A stretch of 64,000 nt of DNA from Lachnospiraceae bacterium (GTDB taxonomy: Bacteria; Bacillota; Clostridia; Lachnospirales; Lachnospiraceae). Made by a program: the position numbers and the translations under genes. The notes beneath the pieces are model-generated. The model was not told where the DNA came from and ran no database searches. It saw only the letters and a list, made by a program, of their open reading frames with translations. Below, piece by piece: positions 53,993 to 62,263 of the stretch. The number at the start of each line of letters is the position of its first letter. Positions within the stretch are counted from its first letter, which is position 1. The stretch covers positions 61,226 through 125,225 of the forward strand of contig JAGBBV010000031.1 of NCBI GenBank assembly GCA_017938315.1, read 5' to 3'.

Positions 53993-54946
53993 TTAACATA
54001 TTATGAAAGAAAAATGAATATCTTCTTCTGCATTGATATGGTATGCTTTTTCAACATCACTGCCCCAACTGTCAATTCCACCTACACCTCTTACTGCTCC
54101 ATACACACAAAGCACTGTTCTTCTTGCCGGTGGCAGTTCCTCATGGTGCATTGCATTTTCGATCTCGCTTGCTGTATAAGGAAGGCAGGAGAATGCAAAT
54201 GTATTTTTATCCTTCTCAATTCTCAAAATCTGATCCGAATTGTTTTTTCTGCTGTTATTAAGACTTGTGCGTCTTGATACTTCTAACCAATCCGTATCCA
54301 TTCTCATACCACACTCCTGCGGTACAAGGTATGGTGTCAGACTTAAGTTATTTATCTCATACACCCCTTTTACAGCTCCAGCCATACGATCCGGGTAAGT
54401 TTCACCGGAAAGTCCTTCATACATATATTTATCAGCCAATGTTGGCATAATAAATCTTAATCCGAATACCGGAAGTTCCGGTAATCCCTGCGCACCCTTG
54501 TAAGAAACATTTACTGCAATCTTACCTTTGTTGTCCACACTATAAACCACCTCTACAGTAGTTGCAGGTGTAGTAATAGTCTCATACACATATTTTACAA
54601 CCACATTTTCAGCGAAAACATCTCCGCCATACTTATTGTTATCCGGTGCACAAGGCTTTCCCTGTGACTCGCCATCTGTAATTACTTCTACCTCTTTGCA
54701 GTCGATAAACACATCTGCTGCAAGCCAGCTTCCACTCTTAATGTGAAACTTGCTTCCTCTATCATTATCTGTCAAAGCTCTCCAAAAAGTAGGTTTTGGA
54801 CAACGGTAAAGCCATTCATATCCATTTTTTACAAGGGACTCCAGACCGCCCTGTGCATAAGAGAAAATGTAATCAAAACCTTCTCCATGAACGCCAAGTG
54901 TGAAATCTCCATATACTACTCTTAATAATTTAGATGTACAATCCAT
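53993..54946 (-). CDS. lacM: Beta-galactosidase small subunit
   Basis: This 317-residue protein corresponds to the C-terminal beta-sandwich domain of LacZ (domain 5; for example FGLRFIMPTLADKYMYEGLSGE). In LacLM-type enzymes this domain is a separate subunit that completes the active site. The 318-residue length of lactobacillal LacM is almost the same. It overlaps lacL by 17 bases, the overlap I recall for the Lactobacillus and Leuconostoc genes. Its own ribosome site (GTGAGGT) lies inside lacL, so this is a true two-gene enzyme and not a frameshifted lacZ. Confidence 0.95.
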   Translation of the reverse strand: MDCTSKLLRVVYGDFTLGVHGEGFDYIFSYAQGGLESLVKNGYEWLYRCPKPTFWRALTDNDRGSKFHIKSGSWLAADVFIDCKEVEVITDGESQGKPCAPDNNKYGGDVFAENVVVKYVYETITTPATTVEVVYSVDNKGKIAVNVSYKGAQGLPELPVFGLRFIMPTLADKYMYEGLSGETYPDRMAGAVKGVYEINNLSLTPYLVPQECGMRMDTDWLEVSRRTSLNNSRKNNSDQILRIEKDKNTFAFSCLPYTASEIENAMHHEELPPARRTVLCVYGAVRGVGGIDSWGSDVEKAYHINAEEDIHFSFIIC

Positions 54947-56828
54947 AGTAATACCTCACTTCCTGCATTGCCGGTTTTTCTCTTCTATCTGCAAATACAA
55001 TTCCGTTTCCGGAGAACTCGTAATCTGCCGGTCTATCATCAAAATCTCCACCGTATCTTAATACTTCCTTGCCTGTTACCTCATCCTTTACCATGATTGC
55101 CTGGTCAATGAAATCCCAGATGAATCCACCCTGATACATATCGTATTTATCAATCAGTTTCATGTAAGAACCAAGCCCACCCATTGAATTACCCATATCA
55201 TGCATGAATTCACATAAGATGTATGGTTTCTTTGCACTGTTCCTCAAATACTCTTCAACATCTGCCGGCTTTGCATACATACGACTTTCTAAATCTGAAA
55301 TGGTATCCTCATAGGCTCTATTGTAATAAGAACTCTCATAATGAACTAACCTTCCATCGTTCTTATCTTTGAAGTATTTGTTCATAGCTTCGATATCATC
55401 ACCCGCATAAGACTCATTTCCCAAAGACCAGAATAATACGGAAGTATGGTTTTTAAAGGTTTCGAAGTTATTTCTTGCCCTGTCAATAACTGCTTCTCTC
55501 CACTGTGGTATCGAACCCGGTACATTACAAGATGGCTCGATAGCACCAAGTTTCTGGAAAGAACCATGGCTTTCTAAATTGGTTTCTGACATCAGATAAA
55601 CACCTGCCTCGTCACACATATAATACCAAGGGATCTGGTCCGGATAGTGGCATGTTCTCACCGCGTTAATGTTATTCCTCTTAACACACTGCATATCTGA
55701 AATCATTTCTTCCATTCCGATCACTCGTCCGGTTTTTGCACTCCATTCATGTCTGTTTACACCTACCAGAACAAGTCTCTTACCATTTAAGTACATTACC
55801 TTATCAATAATCTCTAATCTTCTAAAACCAACCTTGTATGGAACTACCTCTACAAGCTGCTTACCATCATATAATTCAATGTAAGTATCGTAGAGATATG
55901 GACTGTGATTGTCCCAGGGAATTACCGTTTCCACGTCCACTGTAAGAGTACCTTCCACGATACCGGATACATCTGCAAGTGTGATACTCTCACACAAGAG
56001 CTTATTTCCAGCCTTATCAGCAAGTACAAACTTTGCACTCTTTGTGCAATCCTTTGTAGAAGAAACCTTTACATCTACAATAATTTTGCCACTTGCATTG
56101 TCCTTATTCAGAATAGGTTGAATCCACATATCCTGCACATGAATATCAGGAATTGCTTTTAATGTAACATTTCTAAAGATTCCAAAGAATCGAAAGAAAT
56201 CCTGATCCTCTAAAAATGCTGCCGTGCTCATCTTATGCACCTGTACTGCAAGCACATTGTTCTTCTCTTTGATATAAGGCGTCAAGTCAAACTCTGATGG
56301 TGTAAAACTGTCTTCTGCATATCCGATAAACTCTCCATTTAACCAAACATACATTGCCTCTTCCACACCCTCGAAGCATATACTAATTCTTTTGTCAACT
56401 AATTCACTGTCAAGGTCAAATGTCTTCACATAAGAACCTACCGGATTATACTCTGCTTCACTGAACATTCCTGCGCCATCTCCGGCACCTTCTATACTAT
56501 GTGCACCTCTAAGGTACTTCTTTCCCTCCCAAGGATACAAAGTATTGATATATCGAATCTGATCATAACCAGCCAACTCAATATGTCCCGGAACCATAAT
56601 CTTATCAAAGCTACTTCTGTCATAATCTACCTGATGGAACTCTTGGGGTCTCTCCATGGCATTGATACTGAACTGAAAATCCCATTGACCATTTAATGAT
56701 TGTAAAAGCTTATTTTTTCCTCTTTCCAACTCTGTATAATTCATAAAATAATTATGATCACTATGTGCATCTGTCTGATTTACACGAAATACTTCCGGGT
56801 TATCCAACCATTTAATATTTGCCTGCAT
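54930..56828 (-). CDS. lacL: Beta-galactosidase large subunit
   Basis: This protein has about 632 residues from ATG 56828 (RBS GTGAGG 7 bases before; an upstream GTG at 56840 overlaps that site). It is a GH2 enzyme: jelly-roll, immunoglobulin-like and TIM-barrel domains in order. SLGNES carries the acid/base Glu 472 and CEFMHDMGNS the nucleophile Glu 540. It cleaves lactose to glucose and galactose. It sits after the transporter, with a perfect hairpin in the gap, and overlaps lacM. Confidence 0.96.
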   Translation of the reverse strand: MQANIKWLDNPEVFRVNQTDAHSDHNYFMNYTELERGKNKLLQSLNGQWDFQFSINAMERPQEFHQVDYDRSSFDKIMVPGHIELAGYDQIRYINTLYPWEGKKYLRGAHSIEGAGDGAGMFSEAEYNPVGSYVKTFDLDSELVDKRISICFEGVEEAMYVWLNGEFIGYAEDSFTPSEFDLTPYIKEKNNVLAVQVHKMSTAAFLEDQDFFRFFGIFRNVTLKAIPDIHVQDMWIQPILNKDNASGKIIVDVKVSSTKDCTKSAKFVLADKAGNKLLCESITLADVSGIVEGTLTVDVETVIPWDNHSPYLYDTYIELYDGKQLVEVVPYKVGFRRLEIIDKVMYLNGKRLVLVGVNRHEWSAKTGRVIGMEEMISDMQCVKRNNINAVRTCHYPDQIPWYYMCDEAGVYLMSETNLESHGSFQKLGAIEPSCNVPGSIPQWREAVIDRARNNFETFKNHTSVLFWSLGNESYAGDDIEAMNKYFKDKNDGRLVHYESSYYNRAYEDTISDLESRMYAKPADVEEYLRNSAKKPYILCEFMHDMGNSMGGLGSYMKLIDKYDMYQGGFIWDFIDQAIMVKDEVTGKEVLRYGGDFDDRPADYEFSGNGIVFADRREKPAMQEVRYYYGLYI

Positions 56829-56848
56829 AATATTCCTCACTTTCTATA

Positions 56849-56879
56849 ATAGCCTCTAAAGTTATACTCTAGAGGCTAT
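56849..56879 (-). other. Intercistronic hairpin between transporter and lacL
   Basis: ATAGCCTCTA and TAGAGGCTAT make a perfect 10-base-pair stem in the gap between the permease and lacL. No U-run follows on the minus strand, so it is more likely an mRNA stability or processing element than a terminator. Confidence 0.6.
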
Positions 56880-56886
56880 CATCATG

Positions 56887-58254
56887 CTACTGTCTTTCTG
56901 CTTTCAATTTTTCATTAGCCTCTTCTACATTCATAAATGACAGGATGATTGTAATCAATAAATCAAGGATGAAAGGAAGCCAGAGATACATAAAATACAT
57001 CATGTTAATACAGCTATCCGGCTGTATCGCAGCATCACCATTAATAAATCCGCTAAGGTCAAGCATCCAACCTGCGATTGCAGTACCGATACCACCACCA
57101 ATTTTTACACCTAATGAAGTACAGGAATACATAGTACCGTCTACTCTTTTTCCAGTCTTTAAGTATGTATATTCAGAACAGGACGCAATAACCGCATTCA
57201 TATCCCCCTGCCAAGGACCCTGTCCTAAAGCTGCAACCGCAGTAAAGAGTAACATCAAAGGAACGCTTCCCATGTATCCGGCTACAACTACCAGCAAACG
57301 TCCTACTGTAGCAACCATATAACTATATTTATTAAGCTTGTACATTCCTTTCCACTTTGATACCAAGTTAGGAGTGAATACTAACGCTATAATTAACGGA
57401 ATGTTTACTGCCCAAGAGAATGCTCCAAATAGGTTTTTGTTAAGAAGCACATATGTCATGAAGTAGATACCAATGTTAATCATTGCTCCATATAACTGTT
57501 GAAGAATATATACGACACAAATCATCAAGTAGTACTTGTTAGTGAACAATAACTTTGCAGACTGAATCAAAGTAAGCTTGTCATCTTTTTTCTCCTCTAC
57601 AGTTTCACCCTCTGCCAGTTCCTCCTCCGGAAGTTCTTTTACAGAGAATACTGCAAGTGTATTTGTAATAACACCTAAGATACAGTAAATAATTGCTATA
57701 TTTCTCCAACCTGCTGCTCCACCACCTAACGCATCTACTGCGCCAACTGTGATTGTCTGAATAAGCAAGCTTGTACTGAATGCAAAGATGAATCTGAAAG
57801 AGCCCATCTGTACTCGTTCTTTGCTGTTCTTTGTTACAAGTGCTGTAAGTGCTGAATAAGCAATATTGTTTGCTGTGTAAAATACGGCGTTCAATAATGT
57901 ATATGCAATGAAGAACCATGCATACTGTGCTATCTGCCCCATGTTAGTCGGTATTGCAAATACTCCAAACAATGTGATTGCACATCCGAAGAATCCCCAA
58001 AACATCCAAGGCCTTGCTTTACCCATTTTAGACTTAGTCTTGTCAATCATAGAACCAAAGAACACGTCTGTGATTCCATCAAACAATTTTGATACCGCAA
58101 TCAATGTTCCTACAATACCGGCATTCAATCCTACTGTGTTTGTCAGATAAATCATCACGAATGATGATAAAAACGCATACACTACGTTACCTGCAATATC
58201 ACCTGTTCCGTATCCGACGATATTTCGCATTTTTAAATACTTTTTCTGCTCCAT
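56887..58254 (-). CDS. GPH-family lactose/galactoside transporter
   Basis: This 455-residue MFS-superfamily protein of the glycoside-pentoside-hexuronide:cation symporter group has 12 membrane helices, and the N-terminal segment GYGTGDIAGNVVYAFLSSF and loop DKTKSKMGKARPWMFWG are characteristic of the group. Unlike LacS of streptococci it lacks a C-terminal IIA domain. It is the first gene of the lactose/galactose operon, so lactose import with a cation is the probable role. Confidence 0.93.
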   Translation of the reverse strand: MEQKKYLKMRNIVGYGTGDIAGNVVYAFLSSFVMIYLTNTVGLNAGIVGTLIAVSKLFDGITDVFFGSMIDKTKSKMGKARPWMFWGFFGCAITLFGVFAIPTNMGQIAQYAWFFIAYTLLNAVFYTANNIAYSALTALVTKNSKERVQMGSFRFIFAFSTSLLIQTITVGAVDALGGGAAGWRNIAIIYCILGVITNTLAVFSVKELPEEELAEGETVEEKKDDKLTLIQSAKLLFTNKYYLMICVVYILQQLYGAMINIGIYFMTYVLLNKNLFGAFSWAVNIPLIIALVFTPNLVSKWKGMYKLNKYSYMVATVGRLLVVVAGYMGSVPLMLLFTAVAALGQGPWQGDMNAVIASCSEYTYLKTGKRVDGTMYSCTSLGVKIGGGIGTAIAGWMLDLSGFINGDAAIQPDSCINMMYFMYLWLPFILDLLITIILSFMNVEEANEKLKAERQ

Positions 58255-58282
58255 AATAAAATCTCCCTTTCTCTTTGATAAA

Positions 58283-58333
58283 TTTGTAACCTCGCCGTTG
58301 CAAATCGTTTCTTTATTAACTATCTAAATTATA
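58283..58333 (-). promoter_or_regulatory. Lactose operon promoter and CTCGCC-core dyad
   Basis: A minus-strand TATAAT (58333-58328) has no good -35, as expected for an activator-dependent promoter. Downstream in the leader, TTTGTAAC and GTTGCAAA flank a CTCGCC core (58283-58304). No catabolite-response element of good quality was found. Confidence 0.55.
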
Positions 58334-58475
58334 CTAAACTAACTATTAAAAATACATATCAAGAATTGGACAAAACATGCACAAAATGATACAATAAACA
58401 AAACGAGATGCATTTTTGCTGATTATTTCATCATATTCCACATCAAAAAATGAATTATCCATAGCAAGGAGATAT

Positions 58476-59330
58476 ATGTACACAAATAACGCCTACCTAA
58501 ACAATACAACTATGGACATAAAGGACAAGTCTCAGCCTTTGATAGTTACCAGTTGTGGCACCTATCACTTATTCACGCGTCCAAAATTACCAACTTGGCG
58601 ACCTAGGGGCAGATTGGACTTTCAGCTCTTATACATTGCTTCCGGCAAAGCTCATTTTCACTTTGGTGGCAAAGAAGAGATTGTTACCGCCGGACATATG
58701 GTTCTTTATCGGCCAAAAGAGCCACAAAAATACGAATATTACGGAGAAGATCAGACTGAAGTATATTGGGTACATTTTACAGGCAGTGATGTTACAAACA
58801 TCCTCCGCTCATATGGACTTACGAAAGATAAACATGTCTATTATTGCGGAAAAGGACTTGATTACCAGAATCACTTTCGCCTGATGATTCAGGAACTGCA
58901 AATGTGTAAGGAACATTATACAGAAATATTGGAAATTCATTTACGTGAAATCTTTATTATGATTCATAGACATTTGCAAATCAGCTCAAGAATGAACAAC
59001 AGTCAAATCGCAGAAGATATTGATGCTGCCACTTTATATTTTAACGAGCATTACAACGAAGAAATAAACATTGAAGAATATGCAAAGAGTCACAATATGA
59101 GCACTAGCTGGTTCATTCGTAACTTTAAGCAATATACCGGCTTTACACCACTACAGTATATTTTGTCCGTGCGTATCTATAATGCCGAAGCGCTTCTGAA
59201 AAGTAATCTATACAACATTACGGAAGTTGCAAGCATCTTGGGCTATGACAATCCGCTCTATTTTAGCAGAACATTCAAAAAATTGAAGGGGATTTCACCT
59301 TCTGAATACAGAAACAATATTGAACACTAG
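58476..59330 (+). CDS. AraC-family activator of the lactose operon
   Basis: This 284-residue protein has an N-terminal cupin-like sugar-binding domain (about 18-160) and a C-terminal AraC DNA-binding domain (about 190-284, ESTSWF-like HNMSTSWFIRNFKQYTGFTPL and SILGYDNPLYFSRTFKKLKGISP). I start at ATG 58476 after AAGGAG; an upstream TTG frame is not supported. It is divergent from the transporter operon, whose promoter lacks a -35, so it is the likely activator. A terminator follows. Confidence 0.93.
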   Translation: MYTNNAYLNNTTMDIKDKSQPLIVTSCGTYHLFTRPKLPTWRPRGRLDFQLLYIASGKAHFHFGGKEEIVTAGHMVLYRPKEPQKYEYYGEDQTEVYWVHFTGSDVTNILRSYGLTKDKHVYYCGKGLDYQNHFRLMIQELQMCKEHYTEILEIHLREIFIMIHRHLQISSRMNNSQIAEDIDAATLYFNEHYNEEINIEEYAKSHNMSTSWFIRNFKQYTGFTPLQYILSVRIYNAEALLKSNLYNITEVASILGYDNPLYFSRTFKKLKGISPSEYRNNIEH

Positions 59331-59336
59331 AAAAGC

Positions 59337-59367
59337 AAAAAGAAGGACATACATAATCCTTCTTTTT
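59337..59367 (+). terminator. AraC gene terminator
   Basis: AAAAAGAAGGA and TCCTTCTTTTT arms with a 9-base loop are followed by a T-rich tract. Confidence 0.88.
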
Positions 59368-59466
59368 CTTTTGCAATTTTTGTCTACTTTTAAATCTATT
59401 TTGGCGAGTAATACGTCTCATTTTGAATTATGATTACCTCAGATCAAACGAAAGGAGATGATAAAT

Positions 59467-59553
59467 ATGAAGCAGAACATAATCAAATTCTTTGATGAAG
59501 TACTTAACTTTTACAGACCGATATTTCTCCACACAACATACCGTATGTGGTAA
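59467..59553 (+). CDS. Possible 28-residue peptide
   Basis: An AAAGGAG site lies 9 bases before ATG. The frame is 28 codons and ends in TAA. The peptide is amphipathic, with a basic start (MKQNIIKFFDEVLNFYRP) and an aromatic C-terminus ending TYRMW. It lies in a 620-base gap without other genes, between the AraC terminator and the toxin-antitoxin block. Nothing resembles a precursor cleavage site or a partner export gene. It may be a small signalling or regulatory peptide, or a chance frame. Confidence 0.35.
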   Translation: MKQNIIKFFDEVLNFYRPIFLHTTYRMW

Positions 59554-59584
59554 TCCATAATACACATACATTTATCCTTTCCTG

Positions 59585-59616
59585 TAAATTATTAACCTCG
59601 CCAATTTAATAATTTA
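59585..59616. other. Inverted repeat with CTCGCC core
   Basis: TAAATTATTA and TAATAATTTA are 10-base arms separated by ACCTCGCCAATT. The core AACCTCGCC also lies at 58288-58296 in the lactose leader. It may be a binding site for the same factor. Confidence 0.35.
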
Positions 59617-59704
59617 TACAATAATAGGATTTAATAAAAACGCGTTTGTAGACTTGCCTACTAAATGCTTCACATATACTTTTACATTAGATATGTTTCA
59701 AAAG

Positions 59705-59735
59705 AAATGCCGCAGATTCCTCTGCGGCATCTTTT
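59705..59735 (+). terminator. Intrinsic terminator (GCCGCAGA type), copy 1
   Basis: ATGCCGCAGA and TCTGCGGCAT form a perfect 10-base-pair stem with a TTCC loop, followed by CTTTTTATC. The same hairpin occurs at 63594. Between 59740 and 59899 I see no gene. Confidence 0.85.
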
Positions 59736-59899
59736 TATCATTATCTTCGTATACTCACATTACCATGTGGAATCATCTTGGGGGCGACACCTTACTTAGC
59801 CCATATGCATACCTTAACTACTGTATTTATACTATTATATTCCATCATGTTTACACAAAGATATTACATAGCATAAAATATTCCACATACTAAATATTT

Positions 59900-59940
59900 A
59901 AGGGAGAAATCCCACCAATCACCTGTAGAATTTCTCCCTT
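59900..59940 (-). terminator. Hairpin terminator of toxin-antitoxin operon
   Basis: AAGGGAGAAAT and ATTTCTCCCTT arms form an 11-base-pair stem just past the toxin stop. The run after it is A/T mixed (TAAATATTTAG), so strength is moderate. Confidence 0.65.
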
Positions 59941-59950
59941 TAAAGCATAT

Positions 59951-60211
59951 TTAATCATCATAGTGTCCTTTACATGACGCTATGATAACAGCTCCATCTT
60001 TTTCTTTATAGACGATTCGATTCGAATCATCGATTCGTCTACTCCACCAACCGCTCAAATTATTTTTCAGTGGCTCCGGCTTGCCAATGCCACCATAACA
60101 TTCCCTTTGTATATCCTTAATAAGCATATTAATTCGTTTTAAGGTCTTTTTGTCTTGGCTCTGCCATTCAAGGTATTCTTCCCAAGCTCGCTCATCCCAG
60201 AGTATCTTCAT
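59951..60211 (-). CDS. yoeB: Toxin of the Txe/YoeB family
   Basis: This 86-residue RelE-superfamily mRNA interferase has the YoeB pattern: WDERAWEEYLEWQ near the N-terminus, KRINMLIKDIQR, GIGKPEPLKNNLSGWWSRRI and a C-terminal IIASCKGHYDD with the catalytic His and terminal acidic/aromatic residues. YoeB cuts mRNA at the ribosomal A site. It follows its antitoxin by 3 bases. The antitoxin is RelB/DinJ-like rather than the usual YefM. Confidence 0.93.
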   Translation of the reverse strand: MKILWDERAWEEYLEWQSQDKKTLKRINMLIKDIQRECYGGIGKPEPLKNNLSGWWSRRIDDSNRIVYKEKDGAVIIASCKGHYDD

Positions 60212-60214
60212 ACA

Positions 60215-60475
60215 TTAGTCCTCAATCAATTCGTGCTCAGCAAGAACCGCTTTCCCAGATTCAATATCTTCTACTACCTTTTTCAAATATGCCATATTAC
60301 TTTCAGAATAAAATGGATCTACCGATACGTCAAAAGGAATTCTTTTTTCTCTAGTCATCTTTTTTGCAAATATCGTAAATGCAGTTGTCATGCTTAATCC
60401 TAAATCTTTACATGTTTCTTCCATGCTTTTCTTCAATTCTTCATCCATACGAAAGTTAATCATTGCCTGTGCCAT
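60215..60475 (-). CDS. RelB/DinJ-family antitoxin
   Basis: This protein has about 86 residues from ATG 60475 (MAQAMINFRMDEELKK) after AAGGAG; a longer frame has no site. The ribbon-helix-helix head (FRMDEELKKSMEETCKDLGLSMTTAFTIF) is diagnostic of RelB/DinJ. The C-terminal tail (ESGKAVLAEHELIED) should wrap the toxin. It represses its own promoter with the toxin; an inverted repeat (TGTAAAGCA / TGCTTTACA) overlaps the -35. Confidence 0.93.
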   Translation of the reverse strand: MAQAMINFRMDEELKKSMEETCKDLGLSMTTAFTIFAKKMTREKRIPFDVSVDPFYSESNMAYLKKVVEDIESGKAVLAEHELIED

Positions 60476-60501
60476 AATCATCACTCCTTTTCTGTAATTT
60501 A

Positions 60502-60555
60502 ATTTTACCATGTGCCTCTCCATCTGTAAAGCATTTGTCATTGTTTTGCTTTACA
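60502..60555 (-). promoter_or_regulatory. Toxin-antitoxin promoter and operator
   Basis: On the minus strand TTTACA (60530-60525), 17 bases, TAAAAT (60507-60502). The perfect 9-base arms TGTAAAGCA (60525-60533) and TGCTTTACA (60547-60555) overlap the -35 and upstream region, the expected autoregulatory site. Confidence 0.75.
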
Positions 60556-60612
60556 TTTATTGTATTCAAATTTATGAAATAAATTCATACATTTCAAAAA
60601 AGCCCCCAAATA

Positions 60613-60646
60613 ATTAGCCAAGAACACTTAACTATTCCTGGCTAAT
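60613..60646 (-). terminator. Amidohydrolase operon terminator
   Basis: ATTAGCCA/TGGCTAAT arms, extended by GAA/TTC across a short bulge, lie just past the amidohydrolase stop; a T-run (CTTTTTTG) follows about 10 bases later on the minus strand. Confidence 0.65.
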
Positions 60647-60656
60647 CCTCTCCACA

Positions 60657-61418
60657 TTACATATTTAATGAATACACTTCCACCGCATTTTTTTCGAATA
60701 CTCTTTTTTCTATCCCCTCTTTCAATCCCAACTTTTTAACAAACTGAATATGTTCCTTTTGACTGCATCCGGAATAATCTGAACCAAACAAAACTCTTTC
60801 CGGCACTTTCTCTATCAATTTCTTTATCTTTGCCTCCATATTCGCCAAAATAGTTGCATCATCCGCAATTGAGGAAATGTCAAAATATACATTGGGAAAC
60901 TCTTCTAGCAGTAAACACTTCTCTATCTGCGGATAAAAACAGTGACAGCAGATTAATTTCAATTCAGGATATTGTTTTGCAACCTCTGCCACTAGCATGA
61001 CATCACTATATTGACTATTATCCCATCCCGAATGAAAGAGTACGGGCACGTTGTAATGTATAGCAAGTTCATATACATCCTTTAGTGTTTCATCTGTAAG
61101 ATAAAACGCTTCATGTCCGGTAAACAATTTAATCCCCACAATCTGTTTTTTATCTAGATATTCTTTTAGTTTCAATAACTGTGTCTGAAATTCGAAAAAT
61201 GGACTTATTCCACCAACCACATCAACATTGTCTGTTTCCGCAAACAACTCTACACTTTCATCCATTGTTCCAATAATACTTTCCATGCTTGAGTCCGATA
61301 TTACAATACAATGGCTTACTCTATTTTCTTTCATTTCATATAACAACCGTTCCTTTTGTTGCTGAAGTGAATGACATCCGATACATACCGGCAAATGCAC
61401 ATGCGCATCAATAATCAC
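60657..61418 (-). CDS. Amidohydrolase-superfamily protein
   Basis: This 253-residue protein opens with DAHVHLP, the HxH metal motif of strand 1. GIKLFTGH supplies the Lys-bearing strand 4, VLFHSGWDN the next His, LICCHCF another, and FGSDYSGC the catalytic Asp near the end. It fits the amidohydrolase family 2 (decarboxylase/TatD-like) TIM-barrel metalloenzymes. The substrate is unknown. It overlaps the GNAT gene by 11 bases and shares its operon. Confidence 0.9.
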   Translation of the reverse strand: MIIDAHVHLPVCIGCHSLQQQKERLLYEMKENRVSHCIVISDSSMESIIGTMDESVELFAETDNVDVVGGISPFFEFQTQLLKLKEYLDKKQIVGIKLFTGHEAFYLTDETLKDVYELAIHYNVPVLFHSGWDNSQYSDVMLVAEVAKQYPELKLICCHCFYPQIEKCLLLEEFPNVYFDISSIADDATILANMEAKIKKLIEKVPERVLFGSDYSGCSQKEHIQFVKKLGLKEGIEKRVFEKNAVEVYSLNM

Positions 61419-61896
61419 TTGTCATCACCTCACTTATCACTTTCACCATAAATAAACATGGGTTTTCCTCATCCCAAACACACGTAAACACTTCTAATGG
61501 ATAAAAACCTTCTTTCCTATAGAAAGCCCTCGTACCGTTATAAGGCTCATATATTGCCGATTCATCCAGTGTCTTAACTGTTAAGAACTTATAATTATTT
61601 TCTTTACAAAAGTCAACACATGCAGTCATCAACCGATGTCCAATTCCCATTCTGTGATACTCTTTTAGAACACCGAAATTATAAACATCTGCCGTATATT
61701 CGTTATGAATTTTTAACACCGCAAAACCTACTGCTTTACTACCATCAAAAGCTACAATAAACGGATATTCTCTGTGTATCACTGATTTATTCTCAATGTC
61801 TTCCGGTGGAGAAAACCATTCTGGCAAAGCATTCATAACTTCTAATGTAATTCTTGTTTTTTCGTCTTTGTTTTCTACTGTTTTTATTGCTATCAT
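61408..61896 (-). CDS. GNAT-family N-acetyltransferase
   Basis: This protein has about 162 residues. The GNAT fold contains AVGFAVLKIH, VYNFGVLKEYHRMGIGHRLM (acetyl-CoA-binding Q/RxxGxG/A variant) and a C-terminal GTRAFYRKEGF. I start at ATG 61896 after AGGAGGAAAAG; the upstream 41-codon frame runs through a terminator-like hairpin. It overlaps the amidohydrolase. The substrate is not known; candidates include amino-glycosides, amines and protein N-termini. Confidence 0.92.
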   Translation of the reverse strand: MIAIKTVENKDEKTRITLEVMNALPEWFSPPEDIENKSVIHREYPFIVAFDGSKAVGFAVLKIHNEYTADVYNFGVLKEYHRMGIGHRLMTACVDFCKENNYKFLTVKTLDESAIYEPYNGTRAFYRKEGFYPLEVFTCVWDEENPCLFMVKVISEVMTSDY

Positions 61897-61957
61897 TCTT
61901 TTCCTCCTAACTCTGACAAGGCAATAAACGCCGATCCGCTTTGCGAACCGTCTTATT

Positions 61958-61990
61958 ATAAAAAAAGCTACAGATATCACTCTGTAGCTA
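61958..61990 (-). terminator. Terminator or attenuator before GNAT gene
   Basis: AGCTACAGA and TCTGTAGCT arms (on the minus strand followed by TTTTTTTATAAT) lie about 60 bases before the GNAT start. A weaker hairpin, ACTGT/ACAGT plus TTTTTA, precedes it around 62030-62050. It may end the peptidase-E transcript or act as an attenuator in the GNAT leader. Confidence 0.7.
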
Positions 61991-62103
61991 AACTTAAACT
62001 TATACAGAGCAAAAATCATTCATGACATCAAAATAAAAACTGTACTAGGACAGTCTCTTATTTTCTATTCATTTCTGATCTTCTGCTCTTTCCGTCTATT
62101 TTC

Positions 62104-62120
62104 CTATCGGTAACCGATAG
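62104..62120. promoter_or_regulatory. Perfect 17-base palindrome CTATCGGTAACCGATAG
   Basis: The arms CTATCGGT and ACCGATAG flank one central base in the gene-free 61897-62263 interval. It lies about 55 bases downstream of a candidate minus-strand promoter (62176-62204) and upstream of the GNAT leader hairpins. It is a strong operator candidate. Confidence 0.6.
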
Positions 62121-62175
62121 TACGATAATCGGGCTAATCACTTCCTTTTCATCATTGTTGCCTTGTCATATATTT

Positions 62176-62204
62176 ATACTAACATTACAGTCCAATTCTT
62201 ACAA
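62176..62204 (-). promoter_or_regulatory. Candidate promoter of the GNAT/amidohydrolase unit
   Basis: On the minus strand TTGTAA (62204-62199), 17 bases, TAGTAT (62181-62176). The leader would be about 270 bases before GNAT and contain the 17-base palindrome and two hairpins. Confidence 0.5.
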
Positions 62205-62263
62205 TACAATAATTCGAACTATTTCTCTATTAACAACGCTTTCTTCAATTATTGTTAATCTTC

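Noticed and set aside
53993-56840. lacZ broken by a frameshift
   Set aside because: The 17-base overlap, an internal ribosome site and sizes of 632 and 317 residues match the natural LacL/LacM subunits.
59654-59893. 79-codon plus-strand frame
   Set aside because: It reads through the terminator hairpin at 59705 and has no ribosome site.
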